Assembly: GCA_026989335.1 (NCBI GenBank)
Contig: JALSJN010000046.1
Span: forward strand, 1 to 64,000
From: Thiotrichaceae bacterium
Lineage (GTDB): Bacteria; Pseudomonadota; Gammaproteobacteria; Thiotrichales; Thiotrichaceae
DNA length: 64,000 nucleotides
Direction of reading: 5' to 3'
Made by a program: the position numbers and the translations under genes. Position 1 is the first letter of the stretch. The number at the start of each line of letters is the position of its first letter. A model generated the notes under the pieces. It made no database searches, was not told where the DNA came from, and saw only the letters and a program-made list of their open reading frames with translations. Positions 46,008 to 54,372 of the stretch are shown piece by piece.

Positions 46008-47600
46008 ATGCTAGATGTAAGCCCAGCAATGAATAAATTTCACTATTTGGTGGTGTTGGTGGCGGGCGCGTTGAGTGTTTTTGCCTTTGCCCCTTTTAAT
46101 GTTTCACCCTTAGCTTGGTTAATGCCGATTGCTTTATTTTATGCACTGATCCAAGCGCACTCTAAAAAACAACATATACTTTTAGGCTGGTTTTTTGCTA
46201 TTGGTTTATTTGGAGCCGGTGCGTCGTGGCCTTTTTATAGTATTTATTATTTTGCACATGCACCTTTAGCGGTAGCGTTAGCTATTGCAGCTGTGTTTTC
46301 TATCGGTGTAGCATTTTTGACGGGGGGCTTATTTGGTTGGATCGTTTCTTTTTATAAAGGCGCGCCATTACTATCCCGTTTATTGTTGTTTTATCCCGCA
46401 GCTTGGGTATTGGTTGAATGGTATCGTAGCTGGTTTTTAACGGGTTTTCCATGGTTGTATTTAGGTAATACGCAAATAGATTCGCTGTTATCCAGCATTG
46501 CCCCAATTACGGGTGTATTGGGTGTGAGCCTGGTTTGTTTATTGATTGCAGGTGCAATACTTAGTTTCTTTTTAGGTAACTCGGTACAACGCAGAGATAA
46601 GGTTAATAGTGCTGAAGTTAATACAACGTTGGTGAGCCACTATGTTACTAGAGAAGAAACTTTTGTCACTTCAGCAAGGATTATTTCAGCCTCAGTAGTT
46701 GTTTTAATCACCCTCGGAAGCTTTGCTTTAACAACAATAGATTGGACTCAAAAAATAGCCAAGCCGCTAACGGTAAGCGTTTTACAATCGAATATTTCCC
46801 AACATGAAAAATTAGACCCCGCTAACTTAAATAAAATGATTAAAATCTACAAAGATATGACGCATAAAAGTAGCAACAGTGATCTGATTGTGTGGCCAGA
46901 AACAGGCCTCTTCGACTTCTTCAATAATCATATGGATAGCTTGATCGCTCCCTTGCAAAAGACCTTGAAAAACACCGATCGTACCATCATGTTGGGAGGT
47001 TTTTATGTAAATGAAGGTGGCGGTGTTGAAAATAGTGTTTTAGCATTGAGCCATGATAACCGTGAAATTTATTCAAAGCGACATTTAGTCCCTTTTGGAG
47101 AAGCGATTCCATTTGTTAAATACTTAGGTTTTTTAGGCGAATGGATTCCAAAATCTAGCTTAGTTCCTGGTGAAAATGATGGTACATTACTGGTCGCAGG
47201 CCAAAAAGCACAAATGAGCATCTGCTATGAAGATGCCTTTGGTGCAGAAACGATTACATCGCTACCCGAAGCTACCATGCTCGTTAATGTTACGCACGAT
47301 GGTTGGTTTACTGGCTCATTAGAGCCCGCACAACATATGCAAATAGCTCGCATGCGTAGCTTGGAAACAGGGCGTTATATGGTCCGTGCAACCACCACAG
47401 GACCTGCAGGAATTATTGATGAAAAAGGTCAATTAATTGCAACAGCAACACCTTATACCAAAGCAATAATCACTCATAAAGTTCAACGTTTTACAGGTGC
47501 CACCCCTTATGTTCGTTGGGGGAATTGGCTGATCGTAGGGCTACTATTGAGTATTTTGATAGTAGGCTTTTTCTGGAACAGGCGAATATTAATCAAGTAG
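46008..47600 (+). CDS. lnt: Apolipoprotein N-acyltransferase Lnt
   Basis: The 530-residue inner-membrane enzyme adds the third acyl chain to lipoproteins. The N-terminal part has about six membrane segments (FAFAPFNVSPLAWLMPIALF, WFLTGFPWLYLGNTQID). The C-terminal nitrilase domain has the triad in order: Glu in LIVWPETGLFDFF, Lys in KRHLVPFGEAIPF and Cys in MSICYEDAFGAE. The start may be 46008 or the ATG at 46029 (MNKFHYLVV). The several lipoprotein genes in this window are its expected substrates. Confidence 0.94.
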   Translation: MLDVSPAMNKFHYLVVLVAGALSVFAFAPFNVSPLAWLMPIALFYALIQAHSKKQHILLGWFFAIGLFGAGASWPFYSIYYFAHAPLAVALAIAAVFSIGVAFLTGGLFGWIVSFYKGAPLLSRLLLFYPAAWVLVEWYRSWFLTGFPWLYLGNTQIDSLLSSIAPITGVLGVSLVCLLIAGAILSFFLGNSVQRRDKVNSAEVNTTLVSHYVTREETFVTSARIISASVVVLITLGSFALTTIDWTQKIAKPLTVSVLQSNISQHEKLDPANLNKMIKIYKDMTHKSSNSDLIVWPETGLFDFFNNHMDSLIAPLQKTLKNTDRTIMLGGFYVNEGGGVENSVLALSHDNREIYSKRHLVPFGEAIPFVKYLGFLGEWIPKSSLVPGENDGTLLVAGQKAQMSICYEDAFGAETITSLPEATMLVNVTHDGWFTGSLEPAQHMQIARMRSLETGRYMVRATTTGPAGIIDEKGQLIATATPYTKAIITHKVQRFTGATPYVRWGNWLIVGLLLSILIVGFFWNRRILIK

Positions 47601-47609
47601 GCAAACAAT

Positions 47610-48359
47610 ATGGCAACATTAAAACATTTCACCAGTACCATTAATGAGCTCTTAGATATTGAGAGCTTTAAAGATTACGCACCGAATGGTTTACAGGTTG
47701 AAGGTAAAGAAAAAATCAAAAAAATTGTGACGGGGGTGTCTGCTACCCAAGCACTTATTGAAGTCGCTATTGAAGCAGATGCTGATGCGATACTAGTACA
47801 CCACGGCTGGTTTTGGGATAAGGAAAACCCACGAATTGTAGGTATGAAATATCGCCGTTTAAAATTGCTTATGCAACATGATATTAGCTTGTTAGGTTAC
47901 CATTTACCGCTTGATGCTCACCCAGAGTTTGGTAATAACGCACAATTAGCTAAGCGATTAGATATTCAAGTTGAAGGTGTGATGGATGAGCAGGGCGTGG
48001 GTAACTTTGGACGCCTTGCTGAATATATGAGTTTAGACGCGTTGGGTGAAAAAATTGAAGTATCACTACAGCGTAAACCTTTATTAATTAGTGGTGGCGG
48101 TCATGCGATTCGTCGTGTCGGTTGGTGCTCTGGTGGCGCGCAAGATTGGATCAATAAAGCAGCGGATGCTGGTGTGGATGCCTTCATTAGTGGTGAAATA
48201 TCTGAACATACTGTACACATCGCGCGCGAATCGGGTGTACATTATATTGCAGCAGGGCATCATGCAACAGAGCGTTATGGCATTAAAGCATTAGGTGAGC
48301 ACATTGCTGCTAAATTTGGTTTATTGTGCGAATTCATTGATATTGATAATCCAGCTTAA
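47610..48359 (+). CDS. Nif3-like dinuclear metal centre protein (YbgI family)
   Basis: The 249-residue protein matches the Nif3/YbgI family: FKDYAPNGLQVEGKEKIKKI, the metal ligands in ADAILVHHGWFWDKENPRI, ISLLGYHLPLDAHPEFGNNA and the C-terminal AAGHHATERYGIKALGEHIA. These toroidal hexamers bind two metal ions per subunit; GTP cyclohydrolase-like and DNA-related roles have been proposed without proof. It lies 9 bases after lnt on the same strand. An 8-bp tandem repeat begins 6 bases after its stop codon. Confidence 0.88.
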   Translation: MATLKHFTSTINELLDIESFKDYAPNGLQVEGKEKIKKIVTGVSATQALIEVAIEADADAILVHHGWFWDKENPRIVGMKYRRLKLLMQHDISLLGYHLPLDAHPEFGNNAQLAKRLDIQVEGVMDEQGVGNFGRLAEYMSLDALGEKIEVSLQRKPLLISGGGHAIRRVGWCSGGAQDWINKAADAGVDAFISGEISEHTVHIARESGVHYIAAGHHATERYGIKALGEHIAAKFGLLCEFIDIDNPA

Positions 48360-48365
48360 TTATTA

Positions 48366-48425
48366 TTTTCCCATTTTCCCATTTTCCCATTTTCCCATTT
48401 TCCCATTTTCCCATTTTCCCATTTT
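48366..48425 (+). repeat. 8-bp tandem repeat, seven copies
   Basis: TTTTCCCA is repeated seven times without a mismatch (48366-48421), plus four bases of an eighth copy. It sits between the YbgI-like stop and the DUF4956 gene, about 117 bases upstream of that start. Perfect short tandem arrays of this kind change length by slippage. Confidence 0.95.
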
Positions 48426-48541
48426 AGCGTTTATTGAGTTACTCTTTATCTCTCTATATCCTCAGTTTATCTCTGAAAGGTGAATTATTGACCCGTTTTA
48501 TGTGACACTAGCTGAATAATTTATAAAAATTAGGCTAACCC

Positions 48542-49234
48542 ATGTTTGACGCAATCACATTGCAAAACGCATCAGAAAACACCAACATTGCGACATTGGT
48601 ATTTACCATTTTGTTGGCATTTATCTTGTCATCAAGCATTGCATTTGTTTATCAAAAAACATTTCGAGGAGTACTTTATTCTCGAAATTATGTTCAAACT
48701 ATCATACTAATATCAATCATAGTAACGATTATTCTACAAGCTATTGGTGATAGTTTTGCTCGTGGCTTAGGGGTTATGGCCGCTATGACCATTATTCGTT
48801 TTAGAAATAACCTCAAAGATCCACGTGATTTACTGTTTATCTTTGCCTCTCTTGCGGTAGGAGTATCTTGTGGAACTTATTCATTTGGTATAGCGGTTGT
48901 TGGCACTTTTGGTTTTTTATTTGCCGTTATCGTTCTTTATTTTTCACCATTAGGTTTGCAAAATGATTTCGACGGTATGTTGAAATTTAGTTTACCAGTT
49001 GAAGGTATTGACCGATCAAGATTAAATAATTTCATGGTTAAATATTGCCAACACACTTCCCTAATGGATTTAAAAGATGAAAGTAATGATGAGATTTCTC
49101 AGTTGGCCTATAGTTATCATATTCGTTTAAAGCAAGATATTTCATATGAGGTATTTATGGCTCAGTTGAAGCGTTTACCAGGGATTAAAGGTATTCATAT
49201 TAAAATGATTGGTGCAACGGTAAAAAACAAATGA
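48542..49234 (+). CDS. DUF4956 domain membrane protein
   Basis: The 230-residue protein has four hydrophobic segments in its first 145 residues, including the DUF4956 signature GDSFARGLGVMAAMTIIRFR followed by NNLKDPRDLLFIFASLAVGV. The C-terminal 85 residues are soluble, probably a small alpha/beta domain. DUF4956 proteins often occur beside VTC-type polyphosphate polymerase or CotH-like genes; neither is here. Its stop overlaps the start of the HlyD-like gene by 4 bases (ATGA), so translation is coupled. The biochemical role is unknown. Confidence 0.8.
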   Translation: MFDAITLQNASENTNIATLVFTILLAFILSSSIAFVYQKTFRGVLYSRNYVQTIILISIIVTIILQAIGDSFARGLGVMAAMTIIRFRNNLKDPRDLLFIFASLAVGVSCGTYSFGIAVVGTFGFLFAVIVLYFSPLGLQNDFDGMLKFSLPVEGIDRSRLNNFMVKYCQHTSLMDLKDESNDEISQLAYSYHIRLKQDISYEVFMAQLKRLPGIKGIHIKMIGATVKNK

Positions 49235-50316
49235 AAAAGATAGTGATACCAGCTGCTCTAATACTTGCTTTGTTGGGAATGTTTCTTCTTACTTCAAACT
49301 TACAGCAGAGTACTACCTATTTCTATGGAATAACTGAGAATAAAGAACAATCTGTGAGTTTTCAAAATTCTGTAGTCGTAACAGACATAAAAGTTATAGA
49401 AGGACAAATCGTAGAAAAAGGGACCATATTACTCACGGCTAAAAGAGGAGAACTTGGCATTGAACAAGATAAATTTAATAGTCAGTTGGATGTATTAAAT
49501 GCTCATCAGCATGAAGCAAAAGCTAAATTAAATGCAGAAATAAACGTTTTAAAGGCACAACGAAAGGCGGAGGTTGACCAAGTAGGTGTGCAAATTCAAC
49601 AGCTTCAAACAAGAAATCAGTTAAACAAAAGGCTATTTGAAAGTATTACCGGTAGCGCGCCCGCAAAAACAGTGGGAGCAGACCCGCTACAACAACAGTT
49701 GAGCGCATTACGAATTAAACGTCAGTCAATATTCCGCTCTTTTCAAGCTCAAATTGATAGTTTACGAGCACAGTTAAAAGCAAGTAAACAACCCCTGTTT
49801 GTCCAACAAGAACACATTAAAAAGCGCTTAGATGAAGTTAATCGTCAAGCCGAAGAGCTTACAATCCGTGCTGATTTTTCAGGGCGTATTGGTAGTATTA
49901 ATACAAAGCCCGGAGAAAAAATCCCATCCTTTCAAAGTATCTTGACGGTACACGGCTTATACCCTAAAACCGCGAAAGGTTATATTTTAGAAACAGTCGC
50001 CAATGATGTATATATTGGTCAAATCTTATGGATTAGTTCAACGAATGGACATAAAACCAATTTTTTAAAAGGTGAGGTCGAAAGCCTCGGTAACAGAATT
50101 GTAGAATATCCAGATAGATTAAAGAAAAATCAGGCAATTAAATCATGGGGCCGAGAAGTTAATATTCGATTACCTGCAAATAATAACTTACTTCTTGGGG
50201 AGAAAGTCCAAATAAGTTTTTCAAAACCTTCTGATAAAGGGGTCGCTTTTATTAGAAAGCTGAAAGAGCAAGGCTTCGATCAGCCCTTACTTAATCAAAG
50301 TGCTAAGGTAGATTAA
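49231..50316 (+). CDS. HlyD-like membrane fusion protein
   Basis: The 361-residue protein has one N-terminal membrane anchor (VIPAALILALLGMFLLT), a split biotinyl-lipoyl barrel (VVTDIKVIEGQIVEKGTILL near residues 50-70 and IRADFSGRIGSINTKPGEKI near 212-231), and between them a coiled coil (about 75-205) rich in Gln/Ala/Lys. A beta-barrel domain follows. This is the layout of periplasmic adaptors that connect inner-membrane pumps to TolC channels. It overlaps the DUF4956 gene by 4 bases and is 1 base upstream of the TolC-like gene, so all three are one operon. Confidence 0.78.
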   Translation: MKKIVIPAALILALLGMFLLTSNLQQSTTYFYGITENKEQSVSFQNSVVVTDIKVIEGQIVEKGTILLTAKRGELGIEQDKFNSQLDVLNAHQHEAKAKLNAEINVLKAQRKAEVDQVGVQIQQLQTRNQLNKRLFESITGSAPAKTVGADPLQQQLSALRIKRQSIFRSFQAQIDSLRAQLKASKQPLFVQQEHIKKRLDEVNRQAEELTIRADFSGRIGSINTKPGEKIPSFQSILTVHGLYPKTAKGYILETVANDVYIGQILWISSTNGHKTNFLKGEVESLGNRIVEYPDRLKKNQAIKSWGREVNIRLPANNNLLLGEKVQISFSKPSDKGVAFIRKLKEQGFDQPLLNQSAKVD

Positions 50317-50317
50317 T

Positions 50318-51541
50318 ATGAAAGTAAATATACTAAAAATCTACGCTATCGGAGCATTGGGGATTGTTTTTTTTACAAGTACTCTTTATGCAGATACGGG
50401 TGATCAGTTAAAAAATGTCATTATTGATGCTCAAAGCAGATTTTCAACGTTAGCATTACAGCCTGATAATAATCGTTTAAGTGGTTTAGATGCTTGGATT
50501 GATAAATCAGAAGTTAAGTGGAGAAACAGAGATTTTTCTAACTTTGAAGAGCAAAAGTTAAGTTATGAATTGCAGTTTAAAAACCGTCAACAAATAAAGG
50601 TAGAACAAGCGCTACTTAATATGGGTCAGCAAAAACTAGCCCTTAAAGTATCTAGTTACTTAGAGAAACAGCTTAATTATAAATACAATAATATCATTGG
50701 TATTATTGAACAACGCAAACAGCAGCGTTTGTTACAGCAACAGCATACCTTAGCTCGAGGTGAGCTAAATAGTTGGAAATTAAAAATTAATAGTGATGAA
50801 TTTCGTGCTGATAAGCTCCAGCAAGCAGACTTAGCCTTAGATAATATATGGGGTGATATGCTTGAAAACGGTGCGTCTTCTGAGCAGTTAAAGCAGCAAG
50901 GTGTGAGTTGGGATAATAGCTCTAAGGGTGGTCAGCCTACACCAACTATAAGGCAGATATTAAGAACGGTAGATAGTATCTTGCAATCGGGTCAGTACCA
51001 AAAGCATAACTTACGAATTCAAGCCGCCGAAATGGGTATAGAGTCTGCAAGCAAGAAACAGCAGCGCTATATAGCACAGCAAAAATTATCGTTTAACTCT
51101 TTTAAAGTTGAATACGATAATAAAGATGAAAATTTTGGTGTGTCAGTTGGTATAAACGTTCCTATTACAAAAAATAGTTTTGATCGTCTAGAAGAAAAAC
51201 AAGCACTTCACTTTAGGCGTTTAGAAGCACAAAACACACGGTTGGATATTGCAGATCAACTGAATGAAAAGCGTAATCAATTAGTCCAATTAAGTAACCT
51301 TTGGGAGAGTAATCAAAGGTTACTTCAAAAGGTTGATAGTAGAATATCTCGTTTAACGACTACACAGAATCTTGATTTACGGTCTGCTTTAAGCACGCAA
51401 AAAATAAAACTCATAAAACGTAATAATGGTATTTTAATTAAGGCTTTACGTGAGTATGTGAGATTTTTAAAAGAGGCAGGTATGCTTGTATCAAAACCGT
51501 ATAGAAACTGGTTGCAAGTTGGAACTCCACTATTGTTTTAA
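50318..51541 (+). CDS. TolC-like exported coiled-coil protein
   Basis: The 407-residue protein has a Sec signal peptide (cleavage near LYA/DTG) and is mostly long Gln/Leu-rich helices. The segment DENFGVSVGINVPI, followed by EEKQALHFRRLEAQNTRLD, resembles the beta-strand-to-helix pattern of one TolC repeat. It is shorter and more divergent than canonical outer-membrane factors, so the assignment rests on this pattern plus coupling to an adaptor gene. It ends the DUF4956-HlyD operon. It could also be a periplasmic coiled-coil partner instead of a pore. Confidence 0.6.
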   Translation: MKVNILKIYAIGALGIVFFTSTLYADTGDQLKNVIIDAQSRFSTLALQPDNNRLSGLDAWIDKSEVKWRNRDFSNFEEQKLSYELQFKNRQQIKVEQALLNMGQQKLALKVSSYLEKQLNYKYNNIIGIIEQRKQQRLLQQQHTLARGELNSWKLKINSDEFRADKLQQADLALDNIWGDMLENGASSEQLKQQGVSWDNSSKGGQPTPTIRQILRTVDSILQSGQYQKHNLRIQAAEMGIESASKKQQRYIAQQKLSFNSFKVEYDNKDENFGVSVGINVPITKNSFDRLEEKQALHFRRLEAQNTRLDIADQLNEKRNQLVQLSNLWESNQRLLQKVDSRISRLTTTQNLDLRSALSTQKIKLIKRNNGILIKALREYVRFLKEAGMLVSKPYRNWLQVGTPLLF

Positions 51542-51633
51542 CAAAATAAATTGAGAACTTACCACTTGTTTTTAAACCAATTTTTTGGCTATTAGAACGC
51601 CGTTTTTTTGCCTTCATAGTGCAAAGTTCAAGC

Positions 51634-51954
51634 TTACTCCTCGCCGGTAATATCCTTTTTAAGGTAATCAATAATTGCCTTGGTAATGAAATACGTTATA
51701 GCAGCACTCACCGCAGTTTTTAACACGTAAACCCCGATACGAGCACCTGTAGACTGCCCAGAGCCTTTTGACGGCTGTGTTAGTTTTGGCTGTGGTAACT
51801 CACTTGCTTGAGCCGTAGTGCTTTTTTCCGGGCTGGTTACTGTATCTGCTTTAGCTGTTTTGGTCGCAGGCTCAATTTGGTTGCTAGAACAAGCTGTTAA
51901 TAATGTTAGATAAAGTGTAAGGGTTAAAAGTGAGAATGTTTTTTTGAATCGCAT
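51634..51954 (-). CDS. Small lipoprotein with C-terminal transmembrane-like segment
   Basis: The 106-residue product has a lipobox (LLTAC), a Thr/Ser/Pro/Lys-rich linker (about 25-68) and a hydrophobic C-terminal segment (GVYVLKTAVSAAITYFITKA) before a short charged tail. I recognise no family. A lipoprotein with a second hydrophobic segment is unusual and may contact both lipid and protein in the envelope. It is convergent with the TolC-like gene. Confidence 0.6.
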   Translation of the reverse strand: MRFKKTFSLLTLTLYLTLLTACSSNQIEPATKTAKADTVTSPEKSTTAQASELPQPKLTQPSKGSGQSTGARIGVYVLKTAVSAAITYFITKAIIDYLKKDITGEE

Positions 51955-52058
51955 GACAAACCTATAAGTATCAAAAGAATAATGTCCACTATACTTTATT
52001 TAATTTGAATCTAGGCTGAATAAACACCTCTTATAATTGACACATATGTGACTCATCC

Positions 52059-53510
52059 TTATAAGAAGCTTTGAACCCAAGTAACTAACTGATTTAAAGC
52101 TTGTTGCTCACGTTCCGTTAAATCCTCTAAAGCCAGTTCTTCTAATCTTTGTTGGAACTGATCAGCTGTTAAAGAGCAATCATATTCTCCATCAACTATT
52201 CGAGCTTGACAAAAAGCTTGCCATTGTTGTTGTTCTGTTTCACTCAGGGTCTCAGGCCAGTTACGCGCGCGATAACGTGGGTAGAGTGTTTGCAGTCGGG
52301 TTGATTTAAAGTTGGGTGTCCATTGGCTGAGTTTTTCAGGAGATGATGCCAGTACCTGATTACACAGCTTGCGGTCTTCATTGCTTATAAAGCCACCGTA
52401 TAAATTAGCGTCTGCATCACATTCACCACTGTCGCGCTTACGGCTACACATTTCTTCTAGCCTGCGAATTATAGTAGGGTCATTAACTAGTTTTTGGCGA
52501 TGTGTTTCGATTTCTTGCCAATCTATGCCCCAGTGCTGTGCTCGTTCATCGCTAAGGGTTGAGATAGGTGCAATCGCAGGAGATTTATTAATATGTATGC
52601 CTTTGAGCGCGATATGCTGATGATTTTCATCACGCTCCGCCCTTGGTTTGTATAGATTCTCGATGATTTCATCTACACTCATATCTAGCATGGCAGACGG
52701 GTCATGGCGTAAGTCATAACAGAGTATTTCATTTTTATTAGCAGGCTGAACCAGTAGGGGGATAATGGGTGACAGACAGCCCTGTGCAGTAGGAAACATC
52801 CCTGAAATATGCAGCATGATCTTACGTTCACTAAGCTCACTATGGGTATTGATCAATGGCGCTACATTGCTTTTAATTCGTAAATTAAAAAAATAGTCAT
52901 AAAGCTTAGGTTGGTGTTTTTTTATTAAGCGAGCGATATCAATGGTGGCTTTGACATCAACTAATGCATCATGCGCGCCTGCTTGTTCAATACCGTTGGC
53001 TTCGGTTAAGTGCTCTAGGCGAAAACTTGCTACCTCAATGGCGTTATCATCAAGCCGTGTTGGCCAGTTGATACCTTCGGGGCGCAGGGCGTAAGTCATG
53101 CGTACTAAATCTAGAATATCCCAGCGGTTATTACCATTTTGCCACTCACGTGCATAAGGGTCGATAAAGTTACGGTAAAACCCGAAGCGGGTTATTTCAT
53201 CATCAAATCGAATACTGTTATAACCTGTACCACAGGTCCCAGGAACAGAAAAAATTTCTTGAATTCGGCCAAAAAAATCAGCTTCAACTTCACCTTTTTG
53301 GTGCGCAAATTGTGGGCTGATTCCGGTAATACGAACGGCATCGGGGTGAGGTAAGAAGTCTGTTGTCGGCTTGCAATAAAACATCACAGGCTCACCGATA
53401 GGTTCTAATTCTAGGTTGGTGCGAATACCAGCAAATTGGGATGCTCGATCACGGCGAGGGTCGACACCCCATGTTTCATAGTCGTGCCAAAAAATGGTTT
53501 TTTCGGACAT
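52059..53510 (-). CDS. sbcB: Exodeoxyribonuclease I
   Basis: The 483-residue DEDDh-type 3'-5' exonuclease degrades single-stranded DNA and acts in recombination and mismatch repair. The catalytic motifs are FWHDYETWGVDPRRDRASQF (Asp/Glu), GYNSIRFDDEITRFGFYRNF and HDALVDVKATIDIARLI. The SH3-like and C-terminal helical domains (TLYPRYRARNWPETLSE) follow. Length and motifs are as in E. coli (475). Confidence 0.95.
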   Translation of the reverse strand: MSEKTIFWHDYETWGVDPRRDRASQFAGIRTNLELEPIGEPVMFYCKPTTDFLPHPDAVRITGISPQFAHQKGEVEADFFGRIQEIFSVPGTCGTGYNSIRFDDEITRFGFYRNFIDPYAREWQNGNNRWDILDLVRMTYALRPEGINWPTRLDDNAIEVASFRLEHLTEANGIEQAGAHDALVDVKATIDIARLIKKHQPKLYDYFFNLRIKSNVAPLINTHSELSERKIMLHISGMFPTAQGCLSPIIPLLVQPANKNEILCYDLRHDPSAMLDMSVDEIIENLYKPRAERDENHQHIALKGIHINKSPAIAPISTLSDERAQHWGIDWQEIETHRQKLVNDPTIIRRLEEMCSRKRDSGECDADANLYGGFISNEDRKLCNQVLASSPEKLSQWTPNFKSTRLQTLYPRYRARNWPETLSETEQQQWQAFCQARIVDGEYDCSLTADQFQQRLEELALEDLTEREQQALNQLVTWVQSFL

Positions 53511-53623
53511 TTTTACCCCATTAGAATATTAGATAAAGAAGAAGGTCTGAGAGGATTTTATCAGATTTTAATGAATGAAGTTTTTAAAAAATTGATGATG
53601 GGTTTAAGTGTTTTTGGCTATAT

Positions 53624-53698
53624 TGAGACCTTTGCACGAATTAAATGACGAGTAAAAAGGACTGAATTTTCTTTGCAACTGATTCGTGCAAGGTCTCA
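53624..53698. repeat. Dispersed repeat family B copy, short and inverted
   Basis: TGAGACCTTTGCACGAAT and ATTCGTGCAAGGTCTCA form an almost perfect 17-18-bp terminal inverted repeat (one extra T) only 75 bases end to end. The interior GACGAGTAAAAA matches the reverse complement of the right end of the copy at 20888-21047, so this copy is inverted relative to it and internally deleted. Confidence 0.75.
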
Positions 53699-53776
53699 TA
53701 TTGCGAATTCCACCTGTTAATGTAATAAGCAACATAACCTAACAGCCAACAGAGAGGAGCTTAGTTAGAGTTAGCT

Positions 53777-54238
53777 TTAAACACCAACACACTCTGTAGT
53801 GATACTTTTCCTGATTTCTTGTACTTTATCCTTACGTTGTTTTTGCGATAAGAGTGCCTTTTTGCCACTTGGAGAAACCCATGTGGTATTAAAATTTTCT
53901 TTTAGCTGTTTTAAATTTGAGCGTTGTGACTTACAGTATTTGATTAATTTTGAGTTTGGGGGAGATAGTTTATCGCTACCCTGTTTATTTTCTTCAGCTA
54001 CCACTGACCCTTCAGCAGTTTTCTTGCTTTCACTGGCAGGAGGCCTGCCTGCAGCGAAGCGAATTTTATCTTCGATGTCTTTAACATCTGATTTTGATGC
54101 TTGATTAGCTTTAGGTGGTGTAGCAGAGTAATGAACAGCGCCATTAGCATCAGTCCATTTATAAATTTTAGCTTGTATGCTTGTCACAGATAAGGTGATG
54201 ACTAGTAAGCTTAGGCTAATTATTGTTGGTTTATTCAT
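53777..54238 (-). CDS. DUF4124 domain-containing exported protein
   Basis: I use the ATG at 54238 (MNKPTIISLSLLVITLSV), which has AGGAATAAGA upstream; an earlier in-frame ATG at 54262 gives a less typical N-terminus. The 153-residue protein has a Sec signal peptide (cleavage after IQA) and then KIYKWTDANGAVHYSATPP, the DUF4124 motif. The rest is charged and ends with a helical Lys/Arg-rich region. DUF4124 proteins are common small periplasmic proteins of gammaproteobacteria with no established role. Confidence 0.8.
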   Translation of the reverse strand: MNKPTIISLSLLVITLSVTSIQAKIYKWTDANGAVHYSATPPKANQASKSDVKDIEDKIRFAAGRPPASESKKTAEGSVVAEENKQGSDKLSPPNSKLIKYCKSQRSNLKQLKENFNTTWVSPSGKKALLSQKQRKDKVQEIRKSITTECVGV

Positions 54239-54372
54239 TATTCTTATTCCTAAATATCGCATATTTTAGTGTTATTATTAATTATAATAAATTGACCCAA
54301 ATCAATATTAGAAAACTCTAATATTACATGCTAGACTATCAATCATTAATTATTCTTAAAGGGAATTTTAAC

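Noticed and set aside
48366-48425. Possible CRISPR array
   Set aside because: The units are 8 bp and directly contiguous, with no spacers, so it is a minisatellite.
48295-48483. Forward ORF reading through the 8-bp array (PIFPFSHFPIFPFSH)
   Set aside because: The repeat gives a regular peptide by translation of DNA repeats; it overlaps the real YbgI-like gene in another frame and has no ribosome site.
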